From Sulfurimonas sp. (lineage in GTDB: Bacteria > Campylobacterota > Campylobacteria > Campylobacterales > Sulfurimonadaceae), in NCBI GenBank assembly GCA_030646745.1, contig JAUSKV010000233.1, forward strand, positions 1 to 12,019: a DNA stretch of 12,019 bases, in the 5' to 3' direction. This document shows positions 1 through 7,077 of this stretch, piece by piece (position 1 is the first letter of the stretch; each line of letters begins with the position of its first letter). The notes beneath the pieces are model-generated. The model did not search any database, was not told the origin of the DNA, and worked only from the letters and a program-made list of their open reading frames with translations. Both the position numbers and the translations under genes were made by a program.

Positions 1-775
1 TGGCTTCAGGAACAATAATAGCTTCTATATCGTCGCCAAAACTCTCAAAATATTTGATATTGTGTTTTGCATTCGCATCCACCGTATCAAAATCGCCTGT
101 AAAATAGGCAGGTGCTCCGCAGCATTTTTGGTCTTTTGCTAAGAAGGCGTCAATCTCCAACGCCTTTAATATCTCCAAAAGTGAGTTTCCGATTTCAACA
201 TAGTTGTAATTGCCTAAACACCCTATAAAAACTGCTACCTTTCTTTTTCCGCCGTTGTTTATATTTTCTTCATGTGAATTTAAAAATGAAGTTTTTCTAA
301 GGCTCGGAAGGAGTCTATCCGTCTTGAGTATCGGGAGATTAAAACGGCTATTCATTGAATCTATCTCATGCTTAATTTTAAATCCACAAGTCTGGAATGT
401 CCAACCTAATTTAAAAGCTATATCGTTTAACCATCTGTGGCGAAGAAGCAAAAAGAAGGCTCTTTTATACCAAGCGATGCCGAATTTTTTAGCGATGTCA
501 GAGCGAACTTGTTCGATTATCATGTCAGTAGGAAGTGCTTTTGGGCAAACTTCTACACAGTTGGTACATAAAAAACAGCTCTCAAAAATATCTTTTACGT
601 TTTTATCTAACTCTAATTTGCCTTGATGATATGCCCCTAAAAGGTCTATAAAGCCCCTTGGAGAGGTAACTTCATCAGCATTTACATTGTGAATAGTACA
701 AACCGGAATACATTTTCCACACTTTATACACTCATCTGAGATAGCACTAAAATCAAAAATATTCTCATTTGCCAT
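1..775 (-). CDS. GlpC/GlcF-type (Fe-S)-binding oxidoreductase subunit, C-terminus cut by window edge
   Basis: Partial gene read on the minus strand from ATG at 775-773; 258 residues are visible and the frame is still open at base 1. It carries two 4Fe-4S motifs, C16-x2-C19-x2-C22-x3-C26 and C67-x2-C70-x2-C73-x3-C77, then a cysteine-rich CCG domain with C186 and the C218-C219-G220 signature. This architecture is that of GlpC, GlcF and LutA-like subunits, which carry electrons from a flavin dehydrogenase (glycerol-3-phosphate, glycolate or lactate type) towards quinone or a heterodisulfide-like partner. Family members are usually about 420-430 residues, so roughly 60% is present. The start lies 2 nt after the hemN stop and has no Shine-Dalgarno, so it is probably translated by coupling to hemN. 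The hemN-GlpC-like order is one I recall from H. pylori (HP0665-HP0666) and C. jejuni. The substrate cannot be read from sequence. Confidence 0.9.
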   Translation of the reverse strand, partial: MANENIFDFSAISDECIKCGKCIPVCTIHNVNADEVTSPRGFIDLLGAYHQGKLELDKNVKDIFESCFLCTNCVEVCPKALPTDMIIEQVRSDIAKKFGIAWYKRAFFLLLRHRWLNDIAFKLGWTFQTCGFKIKHEIDSMNSRFNLPILKTDRLLPSLRKTSFLNSHEENINNGGKRKVAVFIGCLGNYNYVEIGNSLLEILKALEIDAFLAKDQKCCGAPAYFTGDFDTVDANAKHNIKYFESFGDDIEAIIVPEA

Positions 776-777
776 GT

Positions 778-2145
778 TTAGACCGTTTTAGAAAATGTTT
801 TTGAGTTTTGTGAATGTTTCTTCATATACGCATCAAAAGGCATTGCAATGTTTCTTATAAGCAGCGTTCCTGTCTCGGAACACTCGATATGATTTTCATC
901 CATTTTTAAAAGTGCATCATCCTCAAAAGGTTTCAAAGCTTCGATTGCATCCGCAAAATAGGTTTTAAATTCTATATTAAATAATTTCTCAAATCTTTTT
1001 ATATCCAGCTTGAAGTTGCTCATAAGCTCCATGATTACGAACTGACGGATTTGGTCGTCCACAGTTAAAACTACACCTCTCTCAAAAGGAAGTTTTCCTG
1101 CATCAATTGCCTCTTCATATTCATTCATATCTTTAAAGTTTTGGTTATAACTGTCCACACCCTCACCGATAGAAGTAAGTCCGACTCCGATTAAATCTGC
1201 TCCGCCTTTTGTTGTATAGCCTTGAAAATTTCTGTGAAGTTCACCCTTTTCTATGGCTTTAAAGAGCTCATCTTCCGGCTTTGCAAAGTGATCCATGCCT
1301 ATCATTTTATAGCCATGAGAAGTTAAAAAATCTATAGTAAACTGCATAATGCTGAGCTTCTCATCAGGAAGAGGAAGCGTTGTTTCATCGATTTTACGCA
1401 TCGTTTTTTTAAGCCAAGGAACATGCGCATAATTAAAAACTGCAAATCTATCAGGATTGAGGCTTAAAGCAAGGGAAAGTGTCTCTTTGAAAGTTTCTAG
1501 TGTTTGGTGCGGTAAGCCGTAAATCAGGTCAACATTCACTGAGTGCATATTGTATTTTCGAGCCAAATCCATTGCATCTTTTGTCATTCCATAAGGCTGA
1601 ACGCGATGCACTGCAAGCTGAACTTTTTCATTAAAATCTTGAATACCAAAACTTACACGGTTAAACCCTGCCTCACTCATAACTTTCATCTGCTCTTCAT
1701 TGATATGACGAGGGTCAATCTCACAGCTAATCTCGGCATCTTTTACAAAATTTGGAAAATAGGATTTAATCTCTTCTATAATCTCTTTTAACTGCGGTGC
1801 TGAGAAAAAAGTCGGAGTCCCGCCGCCAAAGTGCATCTGAATCACTTCACGGTTACAGTTCAAATGTTTAGATAAAATTTTTAGCTCTCTTTTGAGATAC
1901 TCCATGTAACGAACCATTTTGTCATCTTTTGAGGTAAAAACAACATTACATCCACAGAAGTAACAGGCATTACGACAAAAAGGGAGGTGAAAATAGAGAC
2001 TTAACGGACGAGCCGAGTCTTGCGACTCCAGTTTTTTAATATAGGTGTCATACTCGTAACTGTCGCTAAATTCGAGTGCTGTCGGATAACTTGTATAGCG
2101 AGGGCCGGGTTTAGAATACTTTGTAAATTTTGCAAAATCTAACAT
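778..2145 (-). CDS. hemN: Oxygen-independent coproporphyrinogen III oxidase (radical SAM)
   Basis: HemN decarboxylates two propionate side chains of coproporphyrinogen III to give protoporphyrinogen IX without oxygen, in the cytoplasm, for heme synthesis. The 455-residue length matches true HemN. The radical-SAM motif is C57-x3-C61-x2-C64-x-C66. Y51 precedes it at the same 6-residue distance as Tyr56 precedes Cys62 in E. coli HemN, and C66 corresponds to E. coli Cys71; that fourth Cys helps separate HemN from the shorter HemW-like proteins. The SAM-binding GGGTP lies at 107-111, and the N-terminal KPGPRYTSYP stretch at 12-21 is typical of HemN. The ATG at 2145 has only a weak TTGGA-like ribosome site about 7 nt upstream. 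The gene follows a 216-bp gap after msbA, so it probably has its own promoter, and it is 2 nt from the Fe-S gene downstream. Confidence 0.96.
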   Translation of the reverse strand: MLDFAKFTKYSKPGPRYTSYPTALEFSDSYEYDTYIKKLESQDSARPLSLYFHLPFCRNACYFCGCNVVFTSKDDKMVRYMEYLKRELKILSKHLNCNREVIQMHFGGGTPTFFSAPQLKEIIEEIKSYFPNFVKDAEISCEIDPRHINEEQMKVMSEAGFNRVSFGIQDFNEKVQLAVHRVQPYGMTKDAMDLARKYNMHSVNVDLIYGLPHQTLETFKETLSLALSLNPDRFAVFNYAHVPWLKKTMRKIDETTLPLPDEKLSIMQFTIDFLTSHGYKMIGMDHFAKPEDELFKAIEKGELHRNFQGYTTKGGADLIGVGLTSIGEGVDSYNQNFKDMNEYEEAIDAGKLPFERGVVLTVDDQIRQFVIMELMSNFKLDIKRFEKLFNIEFKTYFADAIEALKPFEDDALLKMDENHIECSETGTLLIRNIAMPFDAYMKKHSQNSKTFSKTV

Positions 2146-2159
2146 TTTTAATCCAATAT

Positions 2160-2177
2160 TTTATAATTTAAGTTATA
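2160..2177 (-). promoter_or_regulatory. Possible hemN -10 region
   Basis: On the minus strand this AT-rich stretch holds TATAAA (2165-2160) and TATAAC (2177-2172), 14 to 27 nt ahead of the hemN ATG. Either could serve as a -10 box. No convincing -35 is seen, which is usual for sigma-70 promoters in this phylum. The region is AT-rich enough that chance matches are likely. Confidence 0.25.
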
Positions 2178-2211
2178 TAAATCTCGAAAAATTCATTTTA
2201 CTAAAGAAACA

Positions 2212-2228
2212 TTTTCGCTACACGAAAA
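2212..2228. repeat. Small inverted repeat (TTTTCG/CGAAAA hairpin)
   Basis: TTTTCG at 2212-2217 and CGAAAA at 2223-2228 are perfect inverted arms around a 5-nt loop. The hairpin lies between hemN and the larger palindromes. There is no T-tract next to the stem on either strand that would make it a clear intrinsic terminator. It may be part of the same repetitive element as the palindromes at 2262-2311. Confidence 0.5.
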
Positions 2229-2261
2229 GCGATTCTCTTGTTTTCATAACTTTAGGGGGAT

Positions 2262-2311
2262 GCAAGGGACAATTTGTCCCTGCCACCTAAACGAACGCGT
2301 TCGCTTAGGTG
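2262..2311. repeat. Tandem palindromes, candidate repetitive extragenic element
   Basis: Two palindromes lie side by side in the msbA-hemN gap. The first has AGGGACA...TGTCCCT arms at 2265-2281, extended by G2262-C2283 and C2263-G2282 pairs with A2264 bulged. The second, 2284-2311, has CACCTAA and TTAGGTG outer arms around the perfect 12-bp palindrome CGAACGCGTTCG, with one mismatched pair (A2291/C2304). Local GC is well above the surrounding sequence. Neither stem is followed by a T-run on either strand, so a classical Rho-independent terminator is unlikely. The pattern suggests a dispersed intergenic repeat (REP- or MITE-like) that could also stabilise or process the msbA 3' end. No other long copy was noticed in this window. 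Confidence 0.7.
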
Positions 2312-2361
2312 CGTAACATCAGGTGTCATTATCTCTAAAAAGTGTTGAAAGAGTTATAAAA

Positions 2362-4071
2362 CTATTTTTCAAACTCTCCGGCTAATCTCTGATAAATCTC
2401 TGAGTGTTCTAACAACTCTTTGTGATTTCCGCATGCCACGATTGCTCCGCCTTGCATAACTAGGATTTTATCGGCATGTTCTATGGTACTGAGTCTGTGT
2501 GCTATTGTAATTGTTATTTTGTCTTTCGTATATTCATTCAATGATTTTTGAATTCTTTTTTCACTCTCGTTATCGAGGGCAGAAGTGGCTTCATCAAAGA
2601 GCAGAAGTGAAGAGTGTTTGTAAATCGCCCTTGCAATTGCTACTCTTTGTCTCTGTCCGCCTGAGAGATTTGCTCCGAACTCCTCCATTTTTGTATAAAT
2701 CCCATTGGAGAGTGCCTCTACAAATTTTGAAGCATCTGCAAGTCTTAAAGCCTCATAAACTCTCTGCTCATTTATCTCTTGTCCATACGCAACATTTGCT
2801 GCCAAAGTGTCTTGAAATATGTAAATTCTTTGGGTTACCAAAGAAATATGATGTTTTAATGAGATTTGATTCAACTCTTTTATGTTTGTTTTGTTGATAA
2901 AAACCTCTCCGCTGTCAGGGTCATAAAAACGAAGAATCATATTTATAAAGGTACTCTTTCCTCCGCCGCTATCGCCTACAAGTGCAATATTCTCACCTTT
3001 GTTTATTTCAATACTTACATTGTTTAAAGCATACGCATCAAGGTATTTGAGTGTTACATTTTTGAACTCTACATGCACAATATTTTCTTCTAAAAGCTTA
3101 GCACCGTCAACAATTCTGCTTTTGGTATCTAAAACTTCAAAAACTCTCTCACTCGCAGCCACCGCATCTTGGATTTTTGAGTAAATCGAGCCGATGCGGC
3201 GAACCGGCTGAAAAACAAGCCCGACAGCGGTTAAGAAAGCGGTAAATTCGCCGACACTCATTTTGCCTTCGTACACCTCTTGTCCGCCTACAAAAATCAC
3301 CGCTGCAAGTCCTGCCGCCCCTACTATCTCCATCAAAGGAGAAACAATTTCGCCTACATAAACAGACTTCATATTTATCTTAAAGAAGTCCCAATTTTGC
3401 GTGCTGAATCGCTCAACCTCATACTTTTCAGTCGCATTTGCTTTTATGATTTCGCTGTTGTTAAAAACCTCAGTCAGTCTTGTCACAACATCCGCATTTT
3501 TCGCCTGTGAACGGTGGGAATATTTTTTGAGTTTTTTTGCTATCAGAATAAGCGGATAAATAATAAGAGGGACGACGATAAGAGAGTAAAACGCAAGCAT
3601 TGGATTGAGGTAAATCACATATCCCACAAGTGCGACAACAGTCAAACTCTCACGAAAAAGCTCAGGGAGCATGTTTGAGACAAAATATTGTATGCGGTTT
3701 ATATCGTTTGTAACGCGGGAGATAAGCTCTCCACTTCTGTTCAAATAGAGAAATGTCATGTCAAGAGAGATAATTTTTTCTAAAAGCATCTCACGAAATC
3801 GTGTCACAATATGCTGACCTATGTAGTTCATGTAAACCGATTGAACATAGCGCCCGAGTGATTTTAAAAAGTAGATTGCAACCAAACCAAAAGGGATAAA
3901 ATAGAGCATCTCCTCTTTTTTGGCAATAAACATGTCATCCATAAGAGGCTTCATAATGTGAGCGGTTGCGGTAGTTGCACCGACTGTTAAGAGTATTCCG
4001 CCCAAAACCAGTACATATTCCAGTTTATACTCTTTTATAAACGGCCAATATCTTTTAAAAATTGTTTTCAA
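2362..4071 (-). CDS. msbA: MsbA-type lipid A/lipid-linked glycan ABC exporter
   Basis: Homodimeric type IV ABC exporter half-transporter in the inner membrane, expected to flip lipid A-core (or a related lipid-linked glycan) to the periplasmic face using ATP. The 569 residues comprise a six-helix membrane domain (about 15-325) and a nucleotide-binding domain (about 330-569). The latter has Walker A GDSGGGKST at 366-374, Q-loop Q414, signature LSGGQ at 469-473, Walker B LLLFDE at 489-494 with catalytic E494, and switch H525. All catalytic residues are intact. The start is TTG at 4071-4069, preceded by AGGGA (4081-4077) at 5 nt, which supports it. The gene starts 15 nt after the LtaS-like stop and is probably co-transcribed with it. 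Its neighbours favour an envelope lipid substrate, but sequence alone does not separate MsbA from closely related lipid or peptide exporters. Confidence 0.88.
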   Translation of the reverse strand: MKTIFKRYWPFIKEYKLEYVLVLGGILLTVGATTATAHIMKPLMDDMFIAKKEEMLYFIPFGLVAIYFLKSLGRYVQSVYMNYIGQHIVTRFREMLLEKIISLDMTFLYLNRSGELISRVTNDINRIQYFVSNMLPELFRESLTVVALVGYVIYLNPMLAFYSLIVVPLIIYPLILIAKKLKKYSHRSQAKNADVVTRLTEVFNNSEIIKANATEKYEVERFSTQNWDFFKINMKSVYVGEIVSPLMEIVGAAGLAAVIFVGGQEVYEGKMSVGEFTAFLTAVGLVFQPVRRIGSIYSKIQDAVAASERVFEVLDTKSRIVDGAKLLEENIVHVEFKNVTLKYLDAYALNNVSIEINKGENIALVGDSGGGKSTFINMILRFYDPDSGEVFINKTNIKELNQISLKHHISLVTQRIYIFQDTLAANVAYGQEINEQRVYEALRLADASKFVEALSNGIYTKMEEFGANLSGGQRQRVAIARAIYKHSSLLLFDEATSALDNESEKRIQKSLNEYTKDKITITIAHRLSTIEHADKILVMQGGAIVACGNHKELLEHSEIYQRLAGEFEK

Positions 4072-4076
4072 ATATA

Positions 4077-4081
4077 TCCCT
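4077..4081 (-). promoter_or_regulatory. Ribosome binding site fixing the msbA TTG start
   Basis: AGGGA on the minus strand, 5 nt before the TTG at 4071. It is the only good Shine-Dalgarno near the beginning of the reading frame and no ATG competes with it, so TTG is the likely initiator. Confidence 0.7.
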
Positions 4082-4086
4082 AGTTT

Positions 4087-6072
4087 TTACTTTTTTTGTG
4101 ATTTTATCAAATATTCTGTTACTGCGAGCGTTGCTTTATACTGCTCTTGACACTTCTTTTGCTCATCTGTAAAGGCTTTCCCCTCTTTAAAACCGCCCTC
4201 TTTTGCGATAATTACGCCTGCATCATTAAAGCCGCAGTGAACTCTGTTTTTGTCTAAAAGGTTTGTGCCGATAGCCGTGTACTCTTTTTCATCCAGAGTC
4301 AAATTATAGAGTGTCGGAAAAATATCTTTGTGCGATGAAGACAGAGTTGTATCAATCGCCTCTTTTGGTTTCAAATAAGGCGGCAAATAAATATAAAACG
4401 GGATTTTTTTGGTTTGCGTGTAGTAATCATCGTATTTCATTATCCCCTCTATCGTGTTGTTATCGGCCGTAAATGCCACAACAGATTTTTTTGAGAGTTC
4501 TGAGTTTTTCACTCTGTCCAAAAACGCACCCGCCATGTCAAGGGCATAGGCATAATCTTTAAACCTGAGTTTTGCAAGCTCCATGTCACCTGTTATATGC
4601 TCTTTGAGGTTCTGTGAAATCTCCAAAGAGTTTGATTTGTAATCGCTTGGGATGGTGTATGGCGGGTGATTATTTGTAGTTAAAACAAAAATAAATTGAG
4701 GTTTAGTGGCATGATTTAATTTTTCAAACACATAATTGTACAGATGTTCATCAAAGACTCCCCAGTCATGCGAAATCGACTGAGCGTCTCTGCCGATACT
4801 TGTAGCAATAGCAGCTCTTCCCTCCACATGTTCAAACCCTTGACGCGATAGAAAACTGCCCACACCCCTCCAAGAAAGATCACCGCCATAGACAAATGTG
4901 GTTTCATAGCCGGCATCTTGATACACCTTTGCACTCGCCTGCTTAAATGAGGTGTTGAGATACTCGCTTTGAGCGAATGAAGTTGAGTCCGGTCGCGCCG
5001 TGATATTTAAAAGCAGAGGCTCAAGAGAGACTATTGTACCGTTGGAGCTTGAGATAAAATTAGTAAAAAGAGTATCCTCTTTAAAATGCTTTTGCAATCT
5101 TCCTAAGATGTTAAAATTCTCACTCTGGTAATCCAAAATAGGCGTTCCAAAACTCTCAACCATGACAACAACAACATTTGGATTTTTCTCTTTTGCAGCT
5201 TCGTTGTGAGAAGATTTATATCTAATATTACTCAATAAATCCTCTCTATTGATATTCTCATTCTGCATGTGAATCTCAAAAGCTTTGTCGATTTTGCCTT
5301 GGTAACCTGCCATTTTTATTAAATCATAGTTTCCTGATTTACTCTTTGCGTACTGCTCATAGGAGTTGAGCATTGCGTAACATGCGGTTTGTGGAAGCTT
5401 ATTTATAAATGGGTCGCGACTCACATCCGGAATATCTTTTGCCAAAGGAAAAAGCCCGACAGAGCCTCTTCCTAAAAGTACAACAACCGCTATTACGGTT
5501 ATAAAGAAGAGTGCTTGTTTAGGTAGGTTCCATAGAGCAGCGAATTTTTTTTGCTCCTTCAATATTTTAAAGATAATAAAATAAAAGAGTGAGAAAAAAA
5601 GAAAAATCCCAACTCCGACAAGAGGAATATTATAGTTGGCAAATGCTGTTTTTACAAGCGCCTCCGTGTCGTCATCCGCAACACCAAATATCATAAGGGT
5701 TGAATGTTCTGCGAAGTATGAGAAGTAGGTCAAATCTGCAAATGTAATAAGAAAAAGAAGCGTCAAGAAGAGCACAAAATAGGCTCTGAAAAAGTTATAA
5801 AGATATTTTTGCAAAAACTTTAAATTTAAAAGCCAGACAAGAAAAACCAAAAGAACGGCAGGTGCAAAAACATAGGCGAGGATACTCGCATCAAGCCTCA
5901 ACCCTAGCAAAAAGGTGTTAAAAAGCTCTAAAGTTGTAAAAGAAGAAGATGCGCCGTAGCTCAAAAAAAGATAGAGGCGTGAAACCAACATGAAAACTAA
6001 AAGAACCAAAAAGAGCTTTAAAAACGAGAAAAGCAGATTTAGAAAAAATGGGAAATGATTATTTGTCGGCAT
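4087..6072 (-). CDS. LtaS/OpgB-like membrane phosphotransferase (sulfatase-fold, LTA synthase family)
   Basis: Predicted inner-membrane enzyme with about five N-terminal transmembrane segments (near 11-38, 60-82, 94-118, 148-172, 187-205) and a periplasmic alkaline-phosphatase/sulfatase-fold domain (about 298-600). Family members transfer phosphoglycerol or phosphoethanolamine from phospholipid to surface glycans. Visible landmarks are metal ligand E306 in VVVMVESFG, the likely nucleophile T346 in SSNGT, H469 in TTNNHPPY, and D537-N538. By comparison with S. aureus LtaS (E255, T300, D475, H476) the last position is Asn instead of His. A second H-x-D motif, H581-K-D583, follows. The 661-residue length is usual. 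The start ATG at 6072 has no Shine-Dalgarno, and a TATAAT lies only 5 nt upstream, so the message may be leaderless. Cyclic-glucan, LPS or capsule glycans are all possible acceptors; teichoic acid is unlikely in a Gram-negative. Confidence 0.85.
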   Translation of the reverse strand: MPTNNHFPFFLNLLFSFLKLFLVLLVFMLVSRLYLFLSYGASSSFTTLELFNTFLLGLRLDASILAYVFAPAVLLVFLVWLLNLKFLQKYLYNFFRAYFVLFLTLLFLITFADLTYFSYFAEHSTLMIFGVADDDTEALVKTAFANYNIPLVGVGIFLFFSLFYFIIFKILKEQKKFAALWNLPKQALFFITVIAVVVLLGRGSVGLFPLAKDIPDVSRDPFINKLPQTACYAMLNSYEQYAKSKSGNYDLIKMAGYQGKIDKAFEIHMQNENINREDLLSNIRYKSSHNEAAKEKNPNVVVVMVESFGTPILDYQSENFNILGRLQKHFKEDTLFTNFISSSNGTIVSLEPLLLNITARPDSTSFAQSEYLNTSFKQASAKVYQDAGYETTFVYGGDLSWRGVGSFLSRQGFEHVEGRAAIATSIGRDAQSISHDWGVFDEHLYNYVFEKLNHATKPQFIFVLTTNNHPPYTIPSDYKSNSLEISQNLKEHITGDMELAKLRFKDYAYALDMAGAFLDRVKNSELSKKSVVAFTADNNTIEGIMKYDDYYTQTKKIPFYIYLPPYLKPKEAIDTTLSSSHKDIFPTLYNLTLDEKEYTAIGTNLLDKNRVHCGFNDAGVIIAKEGGFKEGKAFTDEQKKCQEQYKATLAVTEYLIKSQKK

Positions 6073-6077
6073 TCGGA

Positions 6078-6083
6078 ATTATA
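6078..6083 (-). promoter_or_regulatory. -10 box for the LtaS-like gene
   Basis: A consensus TATAAT on the minus strand lies 5 nt before the ATG at 6072, which would put the transcription start at or next to the A of the ATG. No -35 match is seen at 17 bp. Confidence 0.5.
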
Positions 6084-6108
6084 CTACTATTAATCATTAA
6101 TTTAGTAG
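6084..6108. promoter_or_regulatory. AT-rich dyad between divergent promoters, candidate operator
   Basis: CTACTATTAAT (6084-6094) and ATTAATTTAGTAG (6096-6108) form inverted arms around C6095. They match fully except for two extra bases in the right arm, and the core ATTAATCATTAAT (6089-6101) is a perfect odd-length palindrome. The dyad directly abuts the minus-strand -10 and overlaps the first three bases of the plus-strand -10, so a bound repressor could silence both genes. It could also simply be two mirror-image AT-rich promoters. Confidence 0.4.
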
Positions 6109-6111
6109 AAT
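6106..6111 (+). promoter_or_regulatory. Possible -10 box for the UXS-ligase pair
   Basis: TAGAAT lies 30 nt before the start codon at 6142 and would give a leader of about 24 nt. There is no recognisable -35. Confidence 0.35.
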
Positions 6112-6132
6112 CACAGACTTTTATTTAAAAAT

Positions 6133-6137
6133 AGGAA
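6133..6137 (+). promoter_or_regulatory. Shine-Dalgarno of the UXS gene
   Basis: AGGAA lies 4 nt before ATG 6142, a clear ribosome site in contrast to the divergent gene, which lacks one. Confidence 0.75.
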
Positions 6138-6141
6138 CAGC

Positions 6142-7077
6142 ATGAAAAAACGAATTTTGGTAACGGGTGGCGCAGGTTTTTTGGGCTCTCATCTGTGTGA
6201 AAGACTACTGAATGAGGGCAACGAAGTCATCTGTTTGGACAACTTTTTTACGGGCGACAAAAAAAATATTGAACATCTTTTAAATAACAACTACTTTGAG
6301 CTTATTCGCCATGATGTCACTTTTCCTATCTCGCTTGAAGTGGATGAGATTTATAACCTTGCATGTCCGGCTTCTCCTCCGCACTACCAGTTTGACCCTG
6401 TTCAAACCACTAAAACATCGGTAATCGGTGCTATAAATATGCTCGATTTAGCTAAAAAGTGTAAGGCAAAAATTCTTCAAGCTAGCACAAGTGAAGTGTA
6501 TGGCGACCCGGAGGTTCACCCGCAGCCTGAGAGTTACAGAGGTTCGGTAAGTACAACCGGAATAAGAGCTTGCTATGACGAGGGAAAAAGATGTGCAGAG
6601 ACACTCTTTTTTGATTACTATCGCCAGTACGGAGTGAAGATAAAAGTGATGCGGATCTTCAACACCTATGGACCCAACATGAACCCGTATGACGGAAGAG
6701 TTGTAAGCAACTTCATAGTCCAAGCCCTCAAAGGCGAAGATATAACCATGTACGGAGACGGCACACAAAGCAGAAGCTTCTGTTATGTGGATGACCTGAT
6801 TGAGGGCATGATAAAACTTATGAACTCTAAAGATGAGTTTACGGGTCCGGTAAACATAGGGAATCCTGTAGAATTTACTATGCTTGAACTGGCAGAAAAG
6901 GTGATAAATTTAACCGGGAGCAAAAGCAAAATGATTTTTCAACCCCTACCGCAAGATGACCCGCTTCAAAGACAACCAATTATTGATTTAGCAAAAAAAG
7001 AGCTAGGCTGGGAGCCGCATGTGAAGCTTGAAGACGGATTGAAAAAAAGTATTGAGTATTTTAAAAGTATTATATGA
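6142..7077 (+). CDS. uxs: UDP-glucuronate decarboxylase (UDP-xylose synthase)
   Basis: Cytoplasmic extended short-chain dehydrogenase that oxidises UDP-glucuronate at C4, decarboxylates it and reduces it again to UDP-xylose, using bound NAD. The Rossmann motif GGAGFLGS is at 9-16. The T116-S117-E118 triad in STSEVYGDP carries the Glu that distinguishes UXS from dTDP-glucose dehydratases, and Y145-x3-K149 is the catalytic pair. [12 protein letters not shown] at 72-83 and [11 protein letters not shown] at 209-219 are hallmark UXS blocks. The 311-residue length matches bacterial UXS and no N-terminal membrane anchor is present. The start is supported by AGGAA. The gene overlaps the following ligase-family gene by 4 nt (ATGA), so the two are translated together. 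A UDP-glucose dehydrogenase to supply the substrate is not in the window. The product presumably feeds a pentose into LPS or capsule. Confidence 0.94.
   Translation: MKKRILVTGGAGFLGSHLCERLLNEGNEVICLDNFFTGDKKNIEHLLNNNYFELIRHDVTFPISLEVDEIYNLACPASPPHYQFDPVQTTKTSVIGAINMLDLAKKCKAKILQASTSEVYGDPEVHPQPESYRGSVSTTGIRACYDEGKRCAETLFFDYYRQYGVKIKVMRIFNTYGPNMNPYDGRVVSNFIVQALKGEDITMYGDGTQSRSFCYVDDLIEGMIKLMNSKDEFTGPVNIGNPVEFTMLELAEKVINLTGSKSKMIFQPLPQDDPLQRQPIIDLAKKELGWEPHVKLEDGLKKSIEYFKSII

Noticed and set aside
210..626. Plus-strand open frame of 138 codons
   Set aside because: It lies antisense to the Fe-S protein gene, whose cysteine motifs and CCG domain clearly show the minus strand is coding; the plus-strand translation has no recognisable features.
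2262..2311. Rho-independent terminator after msbA
   Set aside because: The stems are strong but no T-run follows either stem on the minus strand, so a standard intrinsic terminator is not supported.
2262..2320. Integron attC-like site in the msbA-hemN gap
   Set aside because: The palindromes and a GCGTAAC run look superficially similar, but the paired RYYYAAC/GTTRRRY core sites are not present and no integrase or cassette array surrounds it.
4087..6072. Arylsulfatase annotation for the sulfatase-fold protein
   Set aside because: There is no C/S-x-P-x-R formylglycine motif. The multi-helix N-terminus and Thr nucleophile context fit the LTA synthase/OpgB family.
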